Source of the DNA: Penicillium oxalicum
Taxonomy: Eukaryota > Ascomycota > Eurotiomycetes > Eurotiales > Aspergillaceae
Assembly: GCF_001723175.1 (NCBI RefSeq)
Contig: NC_064650.1
Location: forward strand, 3,906,001 to 3,970,000
Length of the DNA stretch: 64,000 bases
Direction: 5' to 3'
Below the pieces are notes generated by a model. It was given only the letters and a program-made list of their open reading frames with translations. It was not told the origin of the DNA and made no database searches. The position numbers and the translations under genes were made by a program. This document shows positions 35,691-48,798 of the stretch, piece after piece. The first letter of the stretch is position 1. The number at the start of each line of letters is the position of its first letter.

Positions 35691-38600
35691 ATGCCTACAC
35701 CACTTCCGTCGAGTTTTGCTTCGGCCGCCGCGGGCAACGCCCAGGACCCCAATCGAAGAGGGGATGGAAATACCGGTGGAGAATGGTACGTCTCTTCACA
35801 AGCCAGTTCGATCTACCCGAGCCGGCGACTGGAAGCTTCCCTGCGGGCCTGGAGAGACTCATATCGTGTCTTTGCCAGCAAGAAGCATCGGGTGGTCCGA
35901 GGTCCTTCATATCGTGGCAACAAAGGCTGACTGGACGCGCTCCCACAGGTCACGATCCCGCATGAACGGAGCCACGCAGACCTTCCGCCGCCCTTCAATG
36001 GCTACCAACCCTTCTCATTCCCGGGACAGTAGTCAAATGGCGTCTGCCTCGACCCCGACATCCTCCGGCGCCTACATCCCTCCTCACTTGAGCTCAAATT
36101 CTCTGTCCAGCGTACAGCGCAATGGGGACGCTCGATATTCGAAAGAGCAACTCCTAGAAATGTACAAGGCACAACGGGAGGCCGGCTATTTGAGTAAGCA
36201 TGTGGAGGATTACTTTGTCGCCGACTGGGACCCCCATACGGTCTCAACTCCCACAAACGGGGCATGGGGAAAGCGCGACGACCACAAATCCTCGGCGGGT
36301 CCTGAAGTGTGTTGGGATCATGGTGGCCAGGCCGAGCCCTTGGGCCTCACTGATATGTCGGATGGTGAAAAGGAGGTTCGTTCTGCCTCCTCGGCCACAA
36401 TTTCGCAAGTCGTGTTGGTAGTCGTGGGGGCTAACTTGGTGTGTTTTGCAGTTGTTCTCCGCCTCGGTCAATTCTCCTCTGAAGCCGCCACCAACCAACG
36501 CCGCAAAGGAGAATGCAGGCCCCGGGACTACAGGTCGCAAGTCGTCGATTTCGTACACCCAAGGCCACGCCAATACCTACCATGCCGCTTCTCCGAGTGC
36601 CGCGCGCCCGCCCGCTCGCCGCCGTGAGACTGGTGATTCTGTCGGCAATCCGATGTCTCCCACCGGGGCAAACTCTCGATTCTTCCGCGACGATGCCAAT
36701 ACGTCCACCCCTCCCCCCGCCCTCCTCCGTCGCAAAACCGATTTCCGCGAACCGAATGCCAAGGAAGAAAAACCGAAGGAAGCTACCCAGGAAACCGCTT
36801 CACCTTTCGGTAGTTTGAAGCGCAGCTCCACGAACCCGCTGAACACGAGTCTGAGCGGGCCTGGCTCACCCTGGGGCTCTGCTTCGCACAACGCTAATTT
36901 CTCGCCGATGGGAGCCTTTGGCGCTTTCTCCTTGAACTCGGCCGCTGCGCAAACGCCTACTGTGGAAAAGAAAGCTGGCTTTGGAAGTCTTCGCGGAGAA
37001 AGCAGATTCAAGGATTTGCTGTCCAAGGACAGCACCGATGATGCAGCTAGCCCAGCTAAGGACAAGCCTGCTGTCAACTTGGAGCGACTCGCTGAGGAAG
37101 GAAGCGACAAGCGAGCTCAATCGCCTTGGGGAGACGCTGTCAAAACACGGTTGAATCGCAGTGAAACGAATCCGTTTGACGAACCCCGGAGCGGTAGCGC
37201 TGCTCTAGGAGGATCCCAGGATATCGAGGCTCCGTCCCAAGCAGACCTCGGATTCGGCGCCTTCGGAATGACTTCAAGCATTCCTGGATTCCGGGAGTTG
37301 ATGCAAAGTCAGGAAAATTCCCGCAATCCGACCCCAAGCCTTCTTCAGGGTCATGAACCTACCAGCCCGACAAACACCAACCCGTACCAAAGTCCCCACG
37401 GCGATCGTGCGGTTGCTGAGGCAGACGATGTTGACACCGATGGCTCGGATATTCAGCACCCGCAGCACCCCGGCCTCAGCGGGCTCCGAGATTCTTCCAA
37501 CCCATTCGGCTCGATGCGACGCGTCGGTTCGGGCATGGACTTACCCTCTATTGACCGCAGTCAGAACTCCAGTGTGAACGCGAACCGAAACTTTTCCGGC
37601 CTTGGGGGACTAGGAGGCCTATCCGGGTTGGGAGGGCCATCTGGTTGGCCCTCTAGCGACGCTATCGGCACACCGACTCGGGAGCGTTCAGCATTCGGTG
37701 GCGGGTTTGGTGATCCTATCTTCGGTTCGATGGGCGGTTTGCAGTCTCCTAGCTTAGCAACCTTGGGAGGAGGCGGTCTGTTCAGTCCGCATGCTGGTCT
37801 CTCTGGAACATCAAGTATCGGTCGGTCAAGCAAACTGGGCGCGCTGTTCTCTGGCATGGCGGAGGAACAGAGCCGCTCAGAATCCGTCGGTATGGAGCAA
37901 AATGATGCCCATCTCCTTGAGAGAGCTGGTCAGGCAAACAAGCCCAGTTCAAACTCTGCTTCCCAGACCCCCGTGTCTGCGGTCGGCTCCATCCCTGCCA
38001 ACATTGCCCACGATCCGACACAGGCCCCCACTCCCGGTGGCGCTATCTCCGCAGCCCAGCAGCGGACTATGGTCATGCCAGACCGGATGCGTTGGATCTA
38101 CCGGGATCCGCAGGGCAATATTCAAGGCCCTTGGACCGGTCTGGAGATGCACGATTGGTTCAAGGCTGGATTCTTCAGCCCGGATCTGCAAATTAAAAAG
38201 TTGGAGGACGGCGAGTTCGAGCCGCTTGCTCAGCTAGTCCGTCGCATTGGCAATTCGCGCGAGCCCTTCCTCGTGCCCCAAATCGGGATCCCTCACGGGC
38301 CCGAGCCGATGACTGGTCAATGGCAAAACCCTAGTCAGGGATCAGCTCAGCCTCCTTTCCCAGGCAGTTTTCCCAGCTTTGGTACTACACTGACGGCGGA
38401 GCAGCAAAATGCATTGGAACGGCGAAAGCAAGAGGAGCAATATCTTATGGCTCGACAGAAGGAGCACCTGGCTCAGCAGCAAGCCATTATGAAGCAAATG
38501 CAGGTTCCGGGTGCCCCTCCTACCATGCAGCCCCAACTGCAGCACCAATCTAGTGCGCACAGTCTGCACAGTCAGCCCAGCTTCGGTAGCATCACCTCCC

Positions 38601-40441
38601 CAGCTGCCTACCAGCCTTCTCCGATCCAGGCCCCCCTTCAGGGCCAGCAGCAATCTCAGGGTATGCCCGGGTTTTTCGATGCTCCAGCTTCACTCCGACA
38701 GGGTGGCCTGCCCAATGTTCTCCCAGGAATGCTGGGAACCGAACTCGGTGGTCAGGATCAGCTTCCCGCTCTTTTTGATCGTCTAAACGTTGGCCGTCAG
38801 GATCCGTTCGCATTTGGTCCCGCGGGGTCTTTTGCTGCCCGTCAGCCTGACAGCTTCCTCCACTCTCAGCAGGTGGCCTCCATGCTCCAAGATCGTGCTC
38901 AGCTGCAACAAGAACAGGCCGACTTTGACAAGGCCAACAATGCACTCGATCCCTTTGACCAAGAGGCTCGTGAGGAGCGACTGCGCCAGTTTCACGCACT
39001 GAGATCCCAAGAAGGGGAATTGGGTATGCGCACTGCGGAAGGACTCCCCACTCACCCTGCGGCTGCAGCGGAACACGAACGGGAGGCCTTGGAGACTGAA
39101 GCTGTTGATGAGCATGAGCATGCGGCTCCGGAGCCCGCTCTGACACTGTCACAGCAAGTCCACAAGGCCGCCTCCGCTCAGCGTCAGCAGCAACAAGAGG
39201 AGCAGGAGCAACAGCAACAGCAAAATGCCAGTGAATCCGCCTGGGCGAAGGTCGACAATGCTATGCCTCAGCCTTTCCCTCCTCCCCCTTCTGCCTCGCC
39301 CCTGCCCGCCCCCGCCGCCCAGCGCAATCGTCAAAATGTCGCCGAGTCTTTGGCTGCTGGCTCTCGCTCCCAGACACAGACACCCGTCGATGCTGCACCC
39401 ACTTCTGTCGCTCCTTGGGCCAAGGACACTCATGAGGTGCCTAAGGGCCCATCCCTGAAGGAAATTCAGGAGGCCGAAGCTCGTACCGCCGCTCAGCGCG
39501 AGGAGGTGGCTGCAGCCGCCCGTCGCGCTCAGCTCCTTGCGGAACAGGAGCGTCTTAGCCAGGCTCAAGCTCAAGCCGTTCCTGGTCTCCCCTCTTCCGC
39601 CAACTGGGCAAGTGCTGGTTCTCCCGCTACTCCTTCCTCTGCTGGCTCTCCTTGGAACACCAAGAGTCAGCCAGTCCAGACGACTACCGCTACCAAGAAG
39701 ACTCTAGCTCAAATTCAAAAAGAAGAAGAGGCCCGAAAGCAGCGCTTGGCGTCGGCGGCGGCGGCTGCCGCCCAGACGGCGACTCCCAGCCCACCCGCGT
39801 CCGTCACCAAACGTTATGCCGATTTGGCCAGCAAGGCCCCCGCCTCCAACACCGCTGCTACTGCCGCCGCTCCGGTTTCTGGAGCTTGGACTACTGTCGG
39901 TGCTGGTGGCAAGGCCAAGGCTCCCCCTGCCGCACCTCTGGGCCCTCGCTCTACCAGCGGAACTACCGTTCCCACTGCTTCGGTGGTTGCCAAGCCTCGA
40001 CCTACCGTGACCACCCGGACGACTGTCGGTAGTGTTCCACAGGCCAACCCTAACCGTGCCATGGAGGAGTTTACCAAGTGGGCCAAATTGGCCTTGGGCA
40101 AGGGCTTGAACAGCAACATCAACGTTGACGACTTTGTTCAGCAGCTCCTCTTCTTGCCTGCGGAGGCCGAGATCATCTCCGACTCTGTTTATGCGAACTC
40201 CCAGACTCTGGATGGCCGCCGGTTTGCGGACGAATTTATCCGTCGCCGCAAGCTCGCTGACAAGGGCATTGTCGAGCCTGTCTCGCCCAGCGCGTTCGCA
40301 GAGCAAAAGAGCGGTGGCGGTTGGTCCGAGGTTGCCAAGAAGGGATCCGCAGCCAGCACTGCAGCCTCCCAGCAGCGCGAAGAAGAGACCAGTAATGCGG
40401 CGTTTAAAGTTGTCGCTCCTCGCAAGAAGGGCAAACGCTAA
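35691..40441 (+). CDS. GYF-domain protein (Smy2/Syh1/GIGYF-like), 1503 residues
   Basis: Large, mostly disordered adaptor. Exons 35691-35785, 35949-36375 and 36452-40441 join in phase. The GYF domain lies at about residues 720-775 (RMRWIYRDPQGNIQGPW...MHDWFKAGFF...FEPLAQLVRRIG) and is expected to bind proline-rich partners with a PPG-phi core. Family members (yeast Smy2/Syh1, animal GIGYF) act in translational repression, mRNA decay and quality control, or vesicle transport. An N-terminal YSKEQLL at residues 95-101 fits the YxxxxL-phi eIF4E-binding motif. Other parts are Gly/Ser/Gln-rich, with coiled coils (EQQNALERRKQEEQYLMARQ and the Gln/Ala-rich stretch after 39170). A conserved C-terminal tail is seen, EEFTKWAKLALGKGLNSNINVDDFVQQLLFLP. 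The second intron's GTTCGT donor is unusual but restores the frame exactly. Confidence 0.95.
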
Positions 40442-41092
40442 GCGCATGTTTTCAACGCTAGGAGGAGAGCGCTGTGTTCAACTTTTGTCTTTTGAGTGTT
40501 GTTCGATTAGGGGCACATATGAGTGTTGATCAGCGGCTGTATCATTGATTCAAGCCTTGTCCTGTGATCCATATTTGCAGCTTCTTGTACTTACATGTCT
40601 TACTGATTGTTCAATTAAAAATAACATCTTTTGCATGTATCGATTCGGTACATTGACAACCCACACTCCAATTCTTTTAGAAATGGGGGGCTCTATGCCC
40701 TACCACGGTAAAGCTTAACTGCGCCTCTGGCTGAAAATCTCAACTTGAATACTACAAACACTAAGGGGGTGTGGCCACGCAATTCGAAGCCTGCTATCTT
40801 TGCCAAAGTATCATGTACCTCATTCTTTTAAAGCCGCCCTACCGTGCTATCTGTTGCAGACGTGCCTGATAATGTAGGACCTCACCCAGCTCGTCAGTCA
40901 TTTACCCTAGTAGATACCCTCGTTATCACTGGCCGAAAAAAAAGTCGTGCTGAATTAAGTGAAAAATACAAAAGATGACGGGAAAACCGTAGCTGAACTC
41001 AAAATCAAGATCCTTTCTACTCGACAATCTAGTTCACAATATCGAAGCTACCTGCATCCTTCTAATGTACAATCCTGGCTTGATGATGAAAC
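40442..41092. other. Convergent 3' intergenic region
   Basis: 650 bp between the stop codons of the GYF gene and the phosphoesterase gene, which meet tail to tail. AT-leaning (for example CAATTAAAAATAAC near 40612), consistent with 3' UTR and polyadenylation signals. No gene seen. Confidence 0.6.
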
Positions 41093-42442
41093 TTAATTCC
41101 GGTGGTTCTTAGCCTTGAGAGTGTTGAAAGGAACCATCCAGCTGTCCCACATGGCACCATTGCCATCGGTGTTGGGAACGTGAGAAAGACCCCAATTTTG
41201 TTCGATGGTGGTGAGCTGGGTGAAGTCTAAATGTTTTAAAAAAGAAGAAGAAGAAATAGATCAGCAAATAGTTATCAAGGGAGAAAGGCCGTAGCACCAG
41301 CGCGGCACCGTATGGCAGGGATTGAGCTTCTGTGAGGACTTACGGTTGTAGAACTGTTTATCGACACAGCCAGTGCAGCTCAAAGTATCCTTGCCGAGCA
41401 GCACGGTGTAGACGTCATTGGAAGTTCCGTAGGAATCGGGAGAGTAGATATCTGTGTATCACGTATTGTGAGCATTTGGTATGTTGATCAAGGTGATCAC
41501 AGGGTCTTCATTTTCTTCTCTTTTTTCATACCGTTCTCGTCAAAGGTCACGATGATCAGCGTGTTCTTCATGAATTGCTCGTTGCCCTTCATCGTGTTGA
41601 TGAGGCACTTGAGGTCGGTTTCAGTGTAGGTGATGTTGGTGTCGTGGGCGTCGTTCTTCAGGGTAGGAGTATAGTACATGTACTGGGGAGCGTATTTGCC
41701 CTTGGCAACATCTGCGGCAAAATGCTCTTCGGCATTGACGATTTTCTGGCAGCGAGCAGTATTTTCACGGATATTGTCAAAGGACATGAAAGGGTTGTGC
41801 TTGCTGTGTCGCACATGATAAGTGATTGGCCAAATTTGGTCGGGAGTCGATCTGACTTTGAGAGAGAGAAGTTTGACTTACCGGACGTAGCCAGAGGTCT
41901 GATTCTGGTGCAAGGGATTGCAAGCACCACCAGCCAAAGGATAGTAGCCCTCCATATAAGCCCTCCAAGAGATACCGGCAGGCTCAAGAATATCAATCAA
42001 GTTACCCTGAGTAGTGTTGTGGTCGGCATCGTCATAGACGCCGGCCGCGGTGGTCGAAGAAATCATGGTGATGTAGTTTGGTTGAGAGGGATGTGTGGTT
42101 CCTGAGACACATTGTGTTAATTAGGTGAGCTGGAGCACACTTCCAGTAGAGCGACGGTTTATTCATCTCGCAAGATCATACCCTGATAACCATCCAGCAG
42201 CACACCCTCGTCGGCCAGCTGGCGGTAATAAGGGTCCGCAAGTGCGGTATCCTTATTCGTGTTCTCCATCACGACAACCACGAAGCCTATCATGATGTGG
42301 TTAGAATACTTGATGAGTATCGAGTCAAGGTCTCGGTCTTCTGCTTACGGTCAAACCACTTTCCAGAGGGGCCAGTGGCCATAGGCACGGCCGAAACCGA
42401 CGCGAGGAGGCCCGAAAGAGCAAGACTATGAGAAAACTTCAT
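41093..42442 (-). CDS. Secreted phosphoesterase family protein (acid phosphatase / phospholipase C-like)
   Basis: Extracellular or vacuolar hydrolase of the PF04185 phosphoesterase family, which includes fungal phosphate-repressible acid phosphatases and non-haemolytic phospholipases C. Six exons (42442-42349, 42286-42182, 42101-41882, 41803-41532, 41451-41344, 41226-41093) join in phase to 310 residues, a size usual for the fungal acid phosphatases. A signal peptide is clear: MKFSHSLALSGLLASVSAVP. Family motifs follow: FVVVVMENTNKDTALAD near the N-terminus, TTHPSQPNYITMIS, then WRAYMEGYYP, KHNPFMSFDNI, NTLIIVTFDENG and LSHVPNTDGNGAMWDSW. One CxxC (SCTGC) lies in exon 5. The phosphatase reading is preferred over phospholipase C because of the short length. 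Phosphate regulation is likely but no site was established. Confidence 0.9.
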
Positions 42443-45400
42443 TCTGACGGGAGGAGAGACGATGGCTCAAGGAAACAGAGGTGGTTAGAGGTGACTGAAG
42501 AGAAATTCTCATCGTGGGCTATATCGTCGTTTAAATAAGTAAAGACACAGCAGTGCGCGAAGACCGCTCTCCAGATGGCCCTTCGTATGATTAATGTGAG
42601 GAGGCCAAGATCAGTCATCCAATTATAAATTTCAGCATGGTCTACCGGCATTTGAATTTGTGGTTGAAGGGTGTCTTCAACCCACGTGGTAGATATTCGT
42701 TCTCTCGCAGGACGATCAAGTGCCACTGCATTGACCCTTTGGGTCCTTGCTGATGAGCGCAGTGGGCGTTGTGGCTTCAGGAAACAAAATTAACGTGTTT
42801 ACGGGCCATATTCTTACGGGGCGAGCCACTGCGTGTGGTGGCATGGACCTCCCCGTACTCTCGAGAACGGGGATACAGTGAAGAATTGCCACTGGCTGCC
42901 TGATCAGTACGAGAGAACAAAAGCCGTCTTGAGGTGCTAGATGTCGGGCATGACAAAAGTGAGCAGACTCGTCGCTATGCATCTGATACCAGAGTAGCAA
43001 CCTTTTATGATCACGATCTGGCGCTCATGTGTTTGCATGCACATATTTGAAAGAGGGTCTCTTGTCGGGGACTTCTCCTATCGCTGGGTGGCAGGTGAAC
43101 TTCCACTCTTTGCAGAATGTAACAAGGTTTCGGTTCCCACTGTAGTGGAGCCCGAGCCTGGCGAAGCTTCTTACAATCAAGCACAGGGCCAAGATGTTCC
43201 TCATGGCTGGCCTCCATCTTTAGAGCCTGTCATCGTCATGCTTGGGAGGTACAACTGGCGGTCCCAGAAAAGTTGAATCCCCTTTGCAGCGCAGACTTTG
43301 AAAGGCCTTGTCGAATCGACGCCCTCGCGGTGCCGCCTCGGGCATGTCTATCGGTCCACAATAGTAATGAACTTTCACCGTACGTATATATCACGACATC
43401 GGGGAGATTTGCGAAGCCGCTGCACGTGGGATCAATTGCCGAACCAGCGTACCGGTGCCTTGAATCTGCCCCAACAAATAAAGTGCCGCAGTCACGGCCG
43501 GCTTTTCCACTCCGTTGGCCACAACCTCGGGCTCGGTTTCCAGTTTCCAGTTTGCAGTTGCCATCAAGATGCAAAGAAAAGTTTGAGACCAATGAGAAAC
43601 TATCTCATTGCTGACTGATAGATATTCTCCGAGACCACCAGCCCTGCGCGTGAGACAGTATTCACGCTTTCTTTTTATTTCGCGCTGAAACGTGAACCGA
43701 TGAATGGACTCAGGAGTCACAAGAGGATATTTTGAAGACTTTCAATAAACATCTGGTCATTCGACAGAGACACCTTTCCAAAGGGTTTCCTTGCTATGCA
43801 CCTGAAGAGATCGCGGCTTGGCCCAAATGTGCGACTATTCAAAAACCAAGAACCTGTTGTCTAATGACAGACTGAGCGACGGCTTCTCCGTGCTCGAACT
43901 GGTGTCGGGACACTGGGGGCCAACTAGTTAAACGAGGATACCGAGAGTCGATGAGAATCACCCCACAGCTCGTTGGAGCTGTCGCATGGAATTAGTGCCT
44001 GAGAGTCATTTTGGAGAAGCTGTTTGATGTCTAATTTTCGGAGACACGTGATCTGGTCACGGTGAGGGTTGGCTTAGCTGCATTTAATAGACACACCAAT
44101 GCTGCTCGCCAAGAAGTCCATGAGTTCAATCCGACATTGTCAGATATGGCAAATTCCAAAAAGGAATGATACCCAGGCTCGGCTGACTATCATAACTTGG
44201 ATACGGGGCCCATCATCCGTCGATATCCGTGGGTCACTCTTGTTCCTTTCGCTAAGTATCAACATCTGGGCCGTGAATCTACATTGAAGTGACATGACCG
44301 CTTTCTTTCCCGCCATAGAATGATGGCACTGGTGAAACTGAGGATAACAATCTCCTGCCTGGTTGACAATAAGACAACAGGGTCAGTGATAAGGGAAAGG
44401 GAAAAAAAGGTGGAGGGGAGATTGTCATTGATAGATTCCTACTAAACCTCGCGACTTGAGGTCATATGACCTCGAAGATACCCAGTGAATCCTTTGAAAT
44501 ACTCTATTCTCTACGAGAGCTTGTGTCAGATGCAATTGATCTGCTTTAATGAAACCTATAGGCCACTTGGCCCCCGAGGCTGAAACAGACATGACCCAGC
44601 ATATCTGCATCCTCGCTTTCTCGGGCTGTGGCCCTGGAAAGAGTGATTTAATCATTGGTACTTCTCAGCAGGCCCCCGGGGCCATTTTGGAATGACAGAC
44701 CCTGAGTCACCGCATGAAATTAGTATCGAGACGGAGCTTTGCTCTCATTCTGATCAGTGCCGTCGTTCAGAGCAAGTTGAAAGGAGGTGCAGGCCCTCCT
44801 GACCCATCGGGATATTCCAACGATGAAAACTTCAGCAAGTCCGCTTGGGCTGCCATCATCTCTAACTCGGCGTCCAAGGTCCCAATCCTGAGCAGCACTG
44901 GCAAGGACTCTTCGGCATGATGTTCTATTTGTCCTTTGCATGTATTCAATGGGAGAGCTGGCATCAGGCTAATAGACTCTACGCTCCATCTCGGCCTCTA
45001 TATTGAGTGTAGGAGAACAGAATTGGTCAAGAGGGATGATCAAGAGGAACAAGAAATCGGAAAGCTTCAGTGTGGGACAAGACAGAGGCCAGGGACCAGC
45101 CGGCGACTCTCGACTAAGTACTCTGGGGCTCGGCCCGATTGATCCTTTTCGTAGGACAAAAAGACCTGAGCGGACCCGTTTCACCATCGAATTGGGCGGA
45201 TATGGAGATAGGCTTGACTCGCAATGATTGATCTGCTGGTAGCTCTCACGTTTCAATCTCCTTCTCGTTCGTGTGGCTTGGTCCTCCACACACCTGCTCG
45301 TCTCGGGTTTCCGATCCAGGTTCCACCAATACCGTACTTCATCACGGTCCATGTCATTCAGGACTCTTAGCCATGACATGGGACATGCCTGTCTGTTTGC

Positions 45401-45683
45401 GACGAGTGTCTGGATTCTCGCAACTCTTCGTCGGCATCAACCGTAGCTCCGTTGCGCGGACGGAGCTAAGACAGATGGGGCCAAGCTCACCGAAACCTTC
45501 CGCTTTTCCGATTATTCAACGATCCGAACTCATGGAACCGAACATACCAGCCCACCACCACGACCACAACCACGATTCATGTCTGTGCCCTCGTCCTCCA
45601 GCCCGAAGGGTACTTGCTCTGCTCAAGGCTGCACCAGACTCGGAGACATTTGAATCGAGTCCACCGGGATACTTCACGTGGCG
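42443..45683. other. Intergenic, 3.2 kb, head-to-head
   Basis: Between the phosphoesterase start (minus) and the bZIP start (plus). Several open frames of 90-160 codons occur on both strands (for instance 43236-43592, 44969-45379), but none shows a domain, a signal peptide or a convincing splice partner. I see no supportable gene. It probably carries two promoters; a small unrecognised gene is possible. Confidence 0.5.
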
Positions 45684-47116
45684 ATGCTTGAACATGAGAA
45701 TGACGTTGCTGCGTCTGCGCCAGCACCTGCGCCCCGCAAAAGAGGCCGGCCACGCACGTTGACGGACGAACAACAGATACCAGAAGTGGGTACACGTTTT
45801 AGCGACCCCCTTGCGGTGATGCAATTGTGGAAACTGACAGGGCAAATGACTCCGGATAGAGACGACGAAAGCAGCTTCGCGTCGCCCAACAGGCATATCG
45901 GAAAAGAAAGGAGACTACGATTAACAACCTCCAGTCTCGTGTTGGTGAACTCGAATCGGGCGTGGAGGAGCTCAGCCGGTCATTCCTTGCCTTCAGCAAT
46001 TTGCTTTTTGAGGCCCAGGTCCTCCAAGGCAATCCACATATCACAGCCGCCCTTCAGGAGATCACCAAACTATGCGTCTCGCTAGCAAAGGATGACCAGG
46101 ATGCGCCCGAATCGACCACCTCGGTTGACCTCGCAGAAACAGCCTCAACGTCGCCATTGCAGGAACTCAAAGAGATCTCGCAGATAACACACGCACCCTA
46201 TGATCCCTCGCTCACCCAGGACAATGTAGTAATGGTCAATAATATCTATCCCCCTTCCGGGATACATGGTGGATGGTCGATATTTCAAACTTTGCCTCCA
46301 ACGCCGCCTTGCCCAGATCAGACAGGGTTGCCCTTCGGGCTAGTTCTGTCGTCACCCAATCCACCCCCGCAGATATCCCCCCCTGTCTCGTCTGGGGATT
46401 ATCCAACGAATGTGGTAGCCAACACCCTGCCCGATCGAGCTTCCTGGACACTGGCGCACCGTCTGGTCCGACAATGCTGTGAAAATGGCTACCGACTTCT
46501 GACAAGGGCGGCTGGAGATGAACCGCGCGTCCAAGCAGTCTTTGGGAAACGTCTAACCAATTCGGAGCGTAATCGTTTGATTTCGGAGTTCTTCGCCATC
46601 ATACAGGATGAGTTCGGCGAACAGGTCGAGTTGAAGACACGAGTGTTCAGCGTGGATCATCGACGGCGCAACCCCTGCCCGGCTGAACTGCAAGCCACCT
46701 CGTCTGACATGTGGCAGAAAGTTCAAGATAAAGGCCTTGAGGGATGGCTTGATGCCAACGAGGTCCAAAAACTACTGCAAGATAGGGGACTTCGCCTTCA
46801 TGATACCAATTCGCCTCCTTCAACGATGCCGTCTCATGACTCTCAATGGTTATGTGCGCCCCAGCTCAATATCACAAATTTCGTTGAACGTAAGTCAACC
46901 CTGCTTGTACAGGAACCGCATTGAGATATCACACACTCTTGGTTGAGGCTTGTCAAGACCCTTAATGACTCCCATTCTCTTGCAGTCCTGTGCCACCTCG
47001 GCGCTAATTGTCTCGGTCGTGGGCCGGTATTCCCACGGAGCAGGGTAGAGCGGGCGCTTCAAATGAGCATGTCCGACGGCCTGTGGACTACCAGCACCGA
47101 GCCCAGTATGTCATGA
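45684..47116 (+). CDS. bZIP transcription factor with atypical basic region
   Basis: Predicted nuclear DNA-binding regulator, 420 residues from exons 45684-45785, 45860-46889 and 46986-47116. The N-terminal APRKRGRPRTLTD is an AT-hook-like or nuclear localisation segment. It is spliced directly to the basic region RRRKQLRVAQQAYRKRKE (residues 35-52), and the leucine-zipper-like helix TTINNLQSRVGELESGVEEL follows. The asparagine that normally contacts DNA is replaced by leucine (LRVAQQAYR instead of NRxAQxxYR). The C-terminal half (WTLAHRLVRQCCENGYRLL, then CHLGANCLGRGPVFPRSRVERAL) matches the pattern of fungal bZIP proteins with a conserved helical C-terminal region. The first intron's donor GTGGGT is weak, but it is the only phase-preserving choice and has CTGAC near the acceptor. 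Target genes are unknown. Confidence 0.85.
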
Positions 47117-48798
47117 CGCACACAGACCGGCGTTTGAAAGCGGACTGAACGAGTCATTCCGTATCTGATGGATCACCGGTTACGAACGGCTTTCTCATGA
47201 GCTTCCCGAGAGATCTTGCTCACCTTACAGAGATTTACTCCCACGTCCCATGTGAACGGGGTTTCCCCTGCGCAGGATGACCGAGCTCCCACGATCCAAG
47301 CTCGCGTTGGTCACGAGTGCCGACCAGATCACGCCGCCCGTCACATCCTGATCAATCTCCAGAATAACGAATCCATGGACCGCAGCAACTTTGGAGCCTG
47401 CTGCAGATCTACGTATCAAGTCTTCGTCTTTCAGATTTGCACATCCGCAGATTCGAAAAGACCGAGACCATGATCAAAGGCGATGAAGTGATTCGGCGGT
47501 GTTTAAGTACTCGATGGTATCAACACAAAACGACATCAACGGGCGCTCGTAGAACGATTGTGCAGGACAGCATGATAGTGTACCGTAGTATCGAATTAGA
47601 GCCGACCTGCCAAATCTCTGGTTTGGAGTATTACACTATCATTGATCCACATGTTCAATAGATTAAAACGATCTCATTGCGAATCTAAACCCCCGATTGT
47701 GGCCGGATCGGTAATACCTTTTTTTTGACGTCGCCAGACGTGGTCGAGTCTTCTCGCTCTCTCGTCTAGCCTGAGTATCCCAATTGTTAGTTGTTCATGT
47801 GGAGCAGCCTTGAACTTGCGCCGATTCTAGTTGATCGTCTGCTTTGTCTCTTGAAGCTGATTCACCATCTCGGTTAACGTCGGCTATTTTCAACCGACAG
47901 AGCTGGCAGGAGTGTCAATTTGAATGAATACTTCGTTCTCGCGCTCGTGTTATAAGAACCACTTGCCCCCGGAAGTAGGCTCAGTCGATTTTTGGGAGCC
48001 GCACAAGTTGATTATTGCAAATTTTCCTGCTCCAAAATGACTTCACCCTTTTGAGATAGTAGAAAAAATGAATAATCCATGTTAGTTCTATGTTTTTCAG
48101 TACAAACAGGCGAGCTCGACTTCGTGGGAGCTTATGATATCTAGCAGATAGTAGTACGAGTACATATGAATGCCAATGCATGGATGCCTGTTTCGGTCGA
48201 TGCTGACAAACCCTGTTCTTGCGGGGGTTCTCAAAAGTTCGGCATTACGCGCCCTAGCGGTCTTCTGCATTACATTAGTGGAACTCCAGTCAGAAGAGCC
48301 GAGTTCATGATTGGGTCTGTTAGCGTTAGGAGAGGCCCCGGGTCTACTAGCATAGTCATGCAATGACTCAACTGTCCAATTTGGGGCTGGTATCCATTCC
48401 CCAGGCTGCAGTTGCGCCGCAGAAGTAGACATGTCGGACACTGCTCTATATTCTCACAACAGTTTAGGCTACAGACTACGACAGGCTACAGAGGAGTGGT
48501 GAGTGCACTAAACACTGACATCCACTGGAGCAGGTCCACTCCCCGAAGTACAGCCCTTCAGTCTTACACGGGGCGAGACTCTGATGATATTGGCGCATGA
48601 CCAACTAGTCTTCATATAGTTTACTGCTCACGGTTTCCTGAAGCACAAGTCTTAAAGTCTTCGCCAAGCAAAGACTGACTGTCTGCTCGCTCTAGGGATT
48701 CTCTTTCTCTTTTTCTGTTTCTTTGTTTTCTTTCGATTCCTTCTCCCTCCTCGAAGTTGACATTAGGATCTCGGGAGCTACCTGGTTAATTCAACACA
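47117..48798. other. Intergenic, 1.7 kb
   Basis: Holds the bZIP 3' flank and the promoter of the PLP-enzyme gene. A strong C/T-rich stretch at about 48700-48757 lies just upstream of that gene's ATG, as in many fungal core promoters. No other coding region supported. Confidence 0.5.

Noticed and set aside
36577..40447. Several antisense frames of 100-250 codons over the GYF gene
   Set aside because: Low-complexity, GC-rich coding sequence opens shadow frames; they share no conserved features.
43236..45379. Open frames between the phosphoesterase and bZIP genes
   Set aside because: None has a family signature or phase-compatible exons; listed only as intergenic.
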